Source: UBA2231 sp964415175 | GTDB lineage: Bacteria; Elusimicrobiota; Elusimicrobia; Elusimicrobiales; UBA9959 | Length of the DNA stretch: 64,000 nucleotides | Assembly: GCA_964415175.1 (NCBI GenBank) | Contig: CAYPYG010000006.1 | Location: 1 to 64,000, forward strand | Reading direction: 5' to 3' | Shown here: positions 41,057 through 48,800 of the stretch, piece by piece | How the letters are laid out: each line of letters opens with the position of its first letter | Numbering within the stretch: position 1 is the stretch's first letter | Position numbers and translations under genes: made by a program | The notes under the pieces: model-generated | Databases searched by the model: none | The model's input: the letters and a program-made list of their open reading frames with translations, nothing else | What the model was told of the DNA's origin: nothing

Positions 41057-42798
41057 TATTGCAGGCTTTGAAGGAATATTACGACCGCAAAGCGGCTTTG
41101 CCGGATTCAAAAATGGCGCCGGAAGGCTTTGAATGGAAAGAAATCCCATTTATTATTGTTTTGAACAAAGAAGGACATTTCGTAAATATTGAGAACACCT
41201 ATGAGGGGGATGGCAAGGATAGGCGAGCTAAATCGTTTTTGCTTCCGCACTCCGAGAAAAAAAGCGTGAACATAGTCGCCAATCTTTTCTGGGGGACTCC
41301 AGAGTATGCCCTTGGCTGGGTCAGAGAGAGCGGGAAGCCCGGGCGAATAAAGAAAATGCACGAGGCTTTCATAAAGAGAATATCCGGTCTCGGGAAAATT
41401 GAGGATGATGGTTATAGGGCAGTGTGCTGTTTTCTTGAGACATCCAATAAAGAGAAACTACTGGCGACTATAGAGAGCAATCCCGCCGTGCGGGAGACAC
41501 TGAAAGAATTAGTTGAAACCGGACGGAACCTCTCCTTTAAGTTGGCCGGAGATGCCGGCCTGATCCCGGAGCGAAAGGCCGTTTTTGAGGCTATTAAAAA
41601 TAGTCTGACTAATTCCACTAATGGCGTCCGGCGGCGATGCCTTGTTACAGGAACTATAGATACCCTTACTCTGACGCATGCCGCGATAAAGGGCGTATGG
41701 GGCGCGCAGCCGACCGGAGGGAACATCGTTTCATTTAACTTCCCCGCCGCCTGCTCCTACGGGAAAAGCCAGGGCGAGAATGCCCCGGTGGGAAAGACGG
41801 CAGTTTCTTCTTACACAACCGCGCTAAATTACCTCCTTGGTAAAGACTCCCGACAGCGGATTCAGGCCGGTGATTCCACAGTGGTCTTCTGGTCGAAAAA
41901 GAGCTCAAAGCTGGAGGATGATTTCTTCGATTTCTTCTCTATCCCGCCGAAAGATGATCCGGAGAGGGGTGCCAGGGCAGTTGAGGCTTTGTTGCGTTCA
42001 GTAGAGAATGGGGCATTTATCTCCGATGAAACTAGTGATGAATTCTATGTTTTAGCACTTGCTCCAAATGCGGCGCGTCTTTCAGTCCGTTTTTGGATAA
42101 AAGGACCGGTTTCTGCGATGGCTGAAAAAATCGCAAGGCATTTTAAGGATATACAGATAGTACACGGCCCAAAAGATGGTCCTGTTTTGCCATTATTCAG
42201 ATTGCTTGTCTCTATAGCTTCCCTTGGCAAGGCCGAGAATATCCCGCCGAATCTCGCAGGGGATACTATGCGGGCTATACTTGAGGGGCTGCCCTATCCC
42301 AGGACCTTATTGCAGGCCGCAGTCCGGCGGGTACGTGCGGAGCACGAAGTCACCTATCCGCGCGCAGCACTTATCAAGGCCGCGATAAATCGTTTCGCCA
42401 GATATCAAGACCCGGAGAATAAGGAGGAACTGAAAGTGAGCTTAGACCTTGAAAACAAGAATGCCGGTTATCGCCTTGGCAGACTTTTTGCCGCGCTGGA
42501 GAAAGTCCAGTCCGAGGCGAATCCCGGCATAAACGCCACCATACGGGACAGATTCTATGGTGCGGCGTCCAGCACCCCGGTGACGGTATTCGGGAACCTT
42601 ATGCGCCTGAAAAACCATCATCTCGCAAAACTTGAGAATCCTGGCCGGAAGGTGTATTTTGAAAAACTTCTGTCCGAAATCGCTGGGGAACTTCCGTCCA
42701 CTGGGTTCCCGTCGCATCTTGCGCTGGATGACCAGGGACGGTTTGCCATCGGTTACTATCACCAGATGCAAGACTTTTACACAAAGAAATCGGAATAA
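41053..42798 (+). CDS. cas8c: Cas8c (Csd1) large subunit of Cascade
   Basis: 581 residues: ILQALKEYYDRKAALP opening, DGKDRRAKSFLLPHSEKKS, GGNIVSFNFPAACSYGKSQGENAPVG and YTTALNYLL, all typical of Csd1. Recognises the PAM and the target strand in Cascade. The C-terminal 120 codons carry their own ribosome binding site and GTG start, producing the small subunit Cas11c (separate entry). Confidence 0.95.
   Translation: MILQALKEYYDRKAALPDSKMAPEGFEWKEIPFIIVLNKEGHFVNIENTYEGDGKDRRAKSFLLPHSEKKSVNIVANLFWGTPEYALGWVRESGKPGRIKKMHEAFIKRISGLGKIEDDGYRAVCCFLETSNKEKLLATIESNPAVRETLKELVETGRNLSFKLAGDAGLIPERKAVFEAIKNSLTNSTNGVRRRCLVTGTIDTLTLTHAAIKGVWGAQPTGGNIVSFNFPAACSYGKSQGENAPVGKTAVSSYTTALNYLLGKDSRQRIQAGDSTVVFWSKKSSKLEDDFFDFFSIPPKDDPERGARAVEALLRSVENGAFISDETSDEFYVLALAPNAARLSVRFWIKGPVSAMAEKIARHFKDIQIVHGPKDGPVLPLFRLLVSIASLGKAENIPPNLAGDTMRAILEGLPYPRTLLQAAVRRVRAEHEVTYPRAALIKAAINRFARYQDPENKEELKVSLDLENKNAGYRLGRLFAALEKVQSEANPGINATIRDRFYGAASSTPVTVFGNLMRLKNHHLAKLENPGRKVYFEKLLSEIAGELPSTGFPSHLALDDQGRFAIGYYHQMQDFYTKKSE
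42436..42798 (+). CDS. cas11c: Cas11c small subunit, internal translation start within cas8c
   Basis: In frame with cas8c, a GTG at 42436 is preceded by AAGGAGG at 42421-42427 with 8-nt spacing, a near-perfect ribosome binding site in the middle of a coding sequence. The 120-residue product (SLDLENKNAGYRLGRLFAAL, GINATIRDRFYGAASSTPVT) corresponds to the helical C-terminal domain known in other type I-C systems to be made separately as Cas11c, two copies of which line Cascade. The site is seen directly; function is by homology. Confidence 0.85.
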   Translation: MSLDLENKNAGYRLGRLFAALEKVQSEANPGINATIRDRFYGAASSTPVTVFGNLMRLKNHHLAKLENPGRKVYFEKLLSEIAGELPSTGFPSHLALDDQGRFAIGYYHQMQDFYTKKSE

Positions 42799-42812
42799 GG
42801 AGAAGAAAAACT

Positions 42813-43700
42813 ATGAATCCCATAAAGAACAGGTACGACTTCGTCTACATCTTCGACGTGCAGGACGGCAACCCCAACGGAGACCCGGACGCCGGGAATC
42901 TCCCCAGGCTAGACCCGGAAACCGGCCGCGGTCTCATAACGGATGTTTGCCTTAAGCGAAAAACCAGGAACTTCGTCGAGCTGGCCAAAGGCGGCAAAGC
43001 CCCCTTCGAAATCTATGTGCGGGAGAAGGCGATCCTTAATGATCAACATGCGCGTGCTTATAAAGAAATAGGTGCCGAAAGTGCACTGAAAGAAGAAGGA
43101 AAGAAGCGTAAAGGCGGCGATAAGGTCGATGCGGCGCGCAAGTGGATGTGCTCTAATTTTTATGATATCCGCGCCTTCGGGGCGGTCATGTCTACTGGGA
43201 TCAATTGTGGCCAGGTCCGCGGTCCTATTCAAATGACTTTCGCCCGCTCCGTGGACCCTGTTGTAACACTTGAGCATTCTATAACCCGCATGGCCGTTGC
43301 GACTCAGGCCGAGGCGGAAAAACAGAGCGGCGATAACCGGACTATGGGGCGCAAGAATACCATCCCTTACGGGGTGTATGTCTCGCACGGATTCATTTCC
43401 GCCCCCTTGGCCGCGCAGACCGGTTTCAGCGAAGAAGACCTGGAGTTATTCTGGCAGGCGCTTGGCAGTATGTTCGAACATGACCGTTCGGCCGCCAGGG
43501 GCCTCATGTCGGCCCGGAAGTTGATAGTGTTCAAGCATGACGACGCCATGGGCAGCGCACCGGCGCATAAACTCTTCGACCTGGTATCCGTCAAGAAGGT
43601 TAACGGCGATGGCAAGCCGGCCAGGGCGTTCTCCGACTATAAAATCGAGATAGACAAGGCGGCGAAGCCGGAGCGGGTGGAGATAATCGAGAAGATATAA
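42813..43700 (+). CDS. cas7c: Cas7c (Csd2) backbone subunit of Cascade
   Basis: 295 residues: NRYDFVYIFDVQDGNPNGDPDAGNLPRLDPETGRG (family signature around DGNPNGDPD), LITDVCLKRKTRNFV, DIRAFGAVMSTGINCGQVRGPIQ, and RKNTIPYGVYVSHGF. Multiple copies coat the crRNA. AGGAGAAG precedes the start; the TAA shares its last A with the cas4 ATG. Confidence 0.96.
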   Translation: MNPIKNRYDFVYIFDVQDGNPNGDPDAGNLPRLDPETGRGLITDVCLKRKTRNFVELAKGGKAPFEIYVREKAILNDQHARAYKEIGAESALKEEGKKRKGGDKVDAARKWMCSNFYDIRAFGAVMSTGINCGQVRGPIQMTFARSVDPVVTLEHSITRMAVATQAEAEKQSGDNRTMGRKNTIPYGVYVSHGFISAPLAAQTGFSEEDLELFWQALGSMFEHDRSAARGLMSARKLIVFKHDDAMGSAPAHKLFDLVSVKKVNGDGKPARAFSDYKIEIDKAAKPERVEIIEKI

Positions 43701-44326
43701 TGTACGCCGAAGAGGACTTCCTGCCTCTATCCGCGCTGCAGCATTTCATCTTCTGCCGCCGCCAGTGCGCGCTGATACATATTGAGCGCATCTGGGTGGA
43801 AAACCAGTATACGGCGGAGGGGCGGGTGATGCATGAGCGGGCGCATGACGAGGGCCGCCAGATTCTGTCCGGAGTACGGATAGAACGCGGCCTCGTCCTG
43901 CGGTCGGAAAGGCTTGGACTGAATGGCCAGGCTGATGTCGTTGAGTTCCGCGGTGATGGAGGGGATATGGTCCCTTTCCCCATAGAATATAAGAGGGGGA
44001 GGCCTAAAGCGGATAATTGCGACTCTGTTCAGCTTTGCGCGCAGGCTATATCATTGGAGGAGATGCTGGGGGTGCCGGTTCCGCAAGGAGCGTTGTTCTA
44101 TGGGAAAACGCGGCGCAGGCAGGATGTCCGTTTTGACGCCGGATTGCGATCCGAAACATCCAACATCGCTGCTCTTCTGCATGATTTCGTGCGGGCCGGG
44201 GTGACGCCGCGCCCCGAGTATTCGCCGAAGTGTGACACCTGTTCTTTCTTTAAAATGTGTATGCCGAAGAAACTTTCTTCGCCTCGCGCTGTAAAGGAGT
44301 ATCTGGAAAGAGGTTTGGCGGACTAA
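43700..44326 (+). CDS. cas4: Cas4 exonuclease (RecB-like, Fe-S)
   Basis: 208 residues. N-terminal Cys in FIFCRRQCALIH and the C-terminal cluster YSPKCDTCSFFKMCMPKK supply Fe-S ligands; the RecB-type nuclease core includes GQADVVEFRGDG, FPIEYKRGRPK and a Gln-tyrosine-like motif (LCAQAISLEEML). Cas4 trims prespacers and selects PAM-containing ends during adaptation with Cas1-Cas2. Stop and cas1 start share a base. Confidence 0.94.
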   Translation: MYAEEDFLPLSALQHFIFCRRQCALIHIERIWVENQYTAEGRVMHERAHDEGRQILSGVRIERGLVLRSERLGLNGQADVVEFRGDGGDMVPFPIEYKRGRPKADNCDSVQLCAQAISLEEMLGVPVPQGALFYGKTRRRQDVRFDAGLRSETSNIAALLHDFVRAGVTPRPEYSPKCDTCSFFKMCMPKKLSSPRAVKEYLERGLAD

Positions 44327-45357
44327 TGAAGAAATATCTCAATACATTGTTCGTGACTACCCAGGGGGCCTATCTCTCCAAGGAGGGGGAGACCGTGGTC
44401 GTCTCCGCGGAGAAGCAAAAACTGTTACAGGTCCCTTCAAGTGCGCTGGGGGGGATCATCTGTTTTGGTAATGTCGGATGCAGTCCGTTCCTGATGGGGC
44501 ACTGCGCCAAGAATAGTATCGCCATCAGCTTTATGACTGAATACGGGCGCTATCTGGCCAGTGTGCATGGCCGTATAAACGGGAATGTCCTTTTGCGACG
44601 GCAGCAGTACCGTGCCGCCGATGATGACGCGACGCGTCTCCCGGCGGCGCGCGCGATGATAGCGGCTAAATTGCATAATTGCCGCAGCGTTCTTTCCCGC
44701 GCCGTCCGCGACCATGCCGAAAAGATAGACGCAGGGCTTGTCGGCAAGGCCGCGGATTATCTGGCCGCGGCCGCCAGGAAGGCCCAGTCCGCTTCCAGCC
44801 TGGAGGAATTGCGGGGTATCGAGGGGGATGCGGCCGGGACGTATTTCGGCGTTTTCGATAACCTCATCCTGGCGCAGAAACAGGATTTTCAATTCACTGA
44901 GCGCAATCGCCGTCCGCCGCGGGATAATGTCAACTGTCTTCTCTCGTTCCTTTACACGCTTCTTATGCATGATGTGCGCTCTGCCCTGGATGCGGTGGGG
45001 CTTGATTCGTGTGTTGGGATGTTCCATTGTGACAGGCCCGGCCGCGCAAGTCTCGCTCTGGATATGATGGAGGAGTGGCGGCCTGTGATAGCGGACCGTC
45101 TTGCGCTATCGCTGATAAATCGCGCACAGTTGGGCGGCGACGATTTCAAAAAAGCCGAAACCGGGGCCGTGATATTGTCCGATGAGGGCCGAAAAACGCT
45201 TCTGACCGCCTATCAGAAGCGCAAGCAGGAGGAGATAACGCATACTTATCTGCAGGAAACCGTCCAGACCGGCTTGTTGTTCTATATTCAGGCATTGCTT
45301 TTCGCGCGACATCTGCGCGGAGATCTCGACGGATACCCGGCGTTTTTATGGAAGTAA
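44326..45357 (+). CDS. cas1: Cas1 integrase (type I-C)
   Basis: 343 residues from ATG 44326, which overlaps the cas4 stop (TAATG); an upstream in-frame extension belongs to cas4 sequence. Features: LGGIICFGNVGCSPFLMGHCA, LIL-EGD-type active-site Glu in RGIEGDAAGTYFGVF, NCLLSFLYTLL, GMFHCDRPGRASLALDMMEEWRP with His and the acidic pair. With Cas2 it inserts new spacers at the leader end of the array. Confidence 0.97.
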   Translation: MKKYLNTLFVTTQGAYLSKEGETVVVSAEKQKLLQVPSSALGGIICFGNVGCSPFLMGHCAKNSIAISFMTEYGRYLASVHGRINGNVLLRRQQYRAADDDATRLPAARAMIAAKLHNCRSVLSRAVRDHAEKIDAGLVGKAADYLAAAARKAQSASSLEELRGIEGDAAGTYFGVFDNLILAQKQDFQFTERNRRPPRDNVNCLLSFLYTLLMHDVRSALDAVGLDSCVGMFHCDRPGRASLALDMMEEWRPVIADRLALSLINRAQLGGDDFKKAETGAVILSDEGRKTLLTAYQKRKQEEITHTYLQETVQTGLLFYIQALLFARHLRGDLDGYPAFLWK

Positions 45358-45364
45358 ATTTATT

Positions 45365-45658
45365 ATGATGGTTCTCGTGAGTTATGACGTTTCAGGCGTT
45401 GGGACGGCGGCTGGCGCCAGGCGGTTGCGCCATATCGCCAAAGCATGCAAAAATTACGGGCAGAGGGTTCAGTATTCGGTATTCGAATGCGAGGTGGATC
45501 CTGCTGTGTGGGTCAAGTTGAAGGACCGATTATTGAAGGCCATAGATCCGGAGAAAGACAGCCTGCGATTTTATTACCTTGGCGCTAACTGGGAGAGGCG
45601 TATAGAGCATATCGGGGCTAAAAAGCCTCTCGACCTGGATGGGACGCTGATTGTCTGA
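45365..45658 (+). CDS. cas2: Cas2 (type I-C)
   Basis: 97 residues: MVLVSYDVSGVGTAAGARRLRHIAKAC with the conserved YDV aspartate, YGQRVQYSVFECEVD, and LRFYYLG. Ferredoxin-fold dimer bridging two Cas1 dimers. Last cas gene, 7 nt after cas1 and directly before the leader. Confidence 0.97.
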   Translation: MMVLVSYDVSGVGTAAGARRLRHIAKACKNYGQRVQYSVFECEVDPAVWVKLKDRLLKAIDPEKDSLRFYYLGANWERRIEHIGAKKPLDLDGTLIV

Positions 45659-45824
45659 TTATGCGAACCTTCAGTTCTTAACGGTTCGTTGTATGGTTCG
45701 CGCGATTGTAACTATATTAAATGATAGCGTCTGTCGTTAGAGGATGTTTGTTCTTTGACAATTTATAGGGTTCGCAATACTGGCGAAAAAAGAGTTTGTG
45801 TGGTAAGCTGATTATGGCAGTACT
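45659..45824 (+). promoter_or_regulatory. CRISPR leader
   Basis: 166-nt AT-rich stretch between cas2 and the first repeat. Right after cas2 comes an inverted pair GCGAACC (45663-45669) and GGTTCGC (45695-45701), with another GGTTCG between. A candidate array promoter is TTGACA (45755-45760), 17 nt, TACTGG (45778-45783), with transcription expected to begin about 35 nt before repeat 1. No coding potential. Confidence 0.8.
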
Positions 45825-48800
45825 GTCGCCCCTCGTACAGGGGCGTGGATTGAAACACGTCTACCTTAACACCATTACTCCCACACCATAGTCGCCCCTC
45901 GTACAGGGGCGTGGATTGAAACATGTTAAAGGTTGAAGAATTGTTGGGTAAGATTTGGTCGCCCCTCGTACAGGGGCGTGGATTGAAACTTCCTTGCCCT
46001 CAACAATCCGGAGAAAGCCGCCGGTCGCCCCTCGTACAGGGGCGTGGATTGAAACAATGAATCCATTGTAGAAATGGACGACGGGTTACGTCGCCCCTCG
46101 TACAGGGGCGTGGATTGAAACAACGATATGGTCATAGTAGAAAGCCGAAGCCCCAGGTCGCCCCTCGTACAGGGGCGTGGATTGAAACTCCTTGACATTC
46201 CGTACAAGGCGATTGTACCAGGTCGCCCCTCGTACAGGGGCGTGGATTGAAACTTCTGATACATGAGCGTCAGGTGGTTGGCCGTCGGTCGCCCCTCGTA
46301 CAGGGGCGTGGATTGAAACTGGTCTTTTTTACGGGTAATGCCGAAGCCGCCACGTCGCCCCTCGTACAGGGGCGTGGATTGAAACAATTTACAGGCCCCT
46401 TGGACCCCGCGCCCGCCTCGGTCGCCCCTCGTACAGGGGCGTGGATTGAAACATGTGGGGCGGCATGATAAGCCTGCGGCTGGGAGGGTCGCCCCTCGTA
46501 CAGGGGCGTGGATTGAAACTTTGCATTACACTAGCCTACGGTCTCTAACTGCCCGTCGCCCCTCGTACAGGGGCGTGGATTGAAACCAGGCGGGGGAAGA
46601 AAGCAAGATAACTACCGGCCGTCGCCCCTCGTACAGGGGCGTGGATTGAAACAAGGTGACTTGTATCGGCGGAGGCGGCGGCGGCGGTCGCCCCTCGTAC
46701 AGGGGCGTGGATTGAAACGCCTATCATGTCCCCGAGGCAAAGCACCCACGACAGTCGCCCCTCGTACAGGGGCGTGGATTGAAACGCATCAACCTTGTAA
46801 ACATAGTAGTCCGTGGCAGGTCGCCCCTCGTACAGGGGCGTGGATTGAAACATGCACAAGCTGCGCCACACCTACGGAAGCGACCGTCGCCCCTCGTACA
46901 GGGGCGTGGATTGAAACGTCGTCCCTGTGGCCCCGGATGGTCTCGGCCGAAGTCGCCCCTCGTACAGGGGCGTGGATTGAAACTCCATGCCTGTTATGCC
47001 TCCACCTGTTGAGTATGTCGCCCCTCGTACAGGGGCGTGGATTGAAACACCGAAAGGGAGAACGGGTGGATCAGCACCTTTGTCGCCCCTCGTACAGGGG
47101 CGTGGATTGAAACCTCTTTGAACATCTGCTCCAATCTGCGGAACCACTGTCGCCCCTCGTACAGGGGCGTGGATTGAAACAAAATGCGGTCAGTCCAAGT
47201 CGTAGCCACATTTGGTCGCCCCTCGTACAGGGGCGTGGATTGAAACAAGCGATAGTCTGCGCGGTCGGGGATTGGATAGTGTCGCCCCTCGTACAGGGGC
47301 GTGGATTGAAACTGTTATGGCTTGCGCCCCTTTGCCCGCTACCTCTGGTCGCCCCTCGTACAGGGGCGTGGATTGAAACCCCTAAATATGGGATATTCAG
47401 CTTCCGGCATATGTCGCCCCTCGTACAGGGGCGTGGATTGAAACTTTCATGGATTTAGCGCGAAATAAAATATCTGGAGTCGCCCCTCGTACAGGGGCGT
47501 GGATTGAAACATCTCGTCTATCGTAGCCATTATTCAACACCTACCGTCGCCCCTCGTACAGGGGCGTGGATTGAAACTTCCGTTAGCCGCTGATCACCGA
47601 AAGCCCACAGTGTCGCCCCTCGTACAGGGGCGTGGATTGAAACAAAGTGGCTTTAAGATATATGCCGCCAGTAGTGGTCGCCCCTCGTACAGGGGCGTGG
47701 ATTGAAACATGCCTATCCTGGTCCCATGTAGCGAGGTAGTAGAGTCGCCCCTCGTACAGGGGCGTGGATTGAAACATTTCCAAGCTCCCCCTTTCGGTAA
47801 TGACTTAAACAGTCGCCCCTCGTACAGGGGCGTGGATTGAAACACCAAATCGCCAATGGTTTCCAGGAGCAAGTCAGGTCGCCCCTCGTACAGGGGCGTG
47901 GATTGAAACAAGGTGGGGTGGCTCACCAACGGGCGGTTCGAGAGTCGCCCCTCGTACAGGGGCGTGGATTGAAACACTCTAACGCACTCGGCAAGGCCGG
48001 GGTTTCCGTGTCGCCCCTCGTACAGGGGCGTGGATTGAAACTCCTGCACCGCAGGGTCATTAGATGCAAGTCCAGGTCGCCCCTCGTACAGGGGCGTGGA
48101 TTGAAACACACAGTAGAGTATTGTAAAAACAGAATAACTATGTCGCCCCTCGTACAGGGGCGTGGATTGAAACCGTCTGCTTATACTGCTTTTCAAGCAT
48201 CGCCAATGTCGCCCCTCGTACAGGGGCGTGGATTGAAACCTTTATACAAGGGTTTGAGGGGAAGGGGCTTGAGTCGCCCCTCGTACAGGGGCGTGGATTG
48301 AAACAAAAAGTTTGTCAAGACCCAATTTTAATAAACACGGTCGCCCCTCGTACAGGGGCGTGGATTGAAACCACGGCGAAATTGCGCCATTGTGAAAGGC
48401 CGGTGGTCGCCCCTCGTACAGGGGCGTGGATTGAAACATCAGGTTGATACCAAACAGAGCGTGGCACAGCAGCGTCGCCCCTCGTACAGGGGCGTGGATT
48501 GAAACTCTAAACCCCTCCGCGTCCTGGTGGGTGTCAGTTAGGTCGCCCCTCGTACAGGGGCGTGGATTGAAACTACTGCAAGTCCATACAGAGGGCATGG
48601 TGCTTACGTCGCCCCTCGTACAGGGGCGTGGATTGAAACAGACATAAGATTTATTATACAAAATTTTGCACCGAGTCGCCCCTCGTACAGGGGCGTGGAT
48701 TGAAACTGTTTTGTGGGGATAAGGGCATCTATTTTAACGAAGTCGCCCCTCGTACAGGGGCGTGGATTGAAACAGGCGTGACTGTCGTCGGCTCTGGCTC

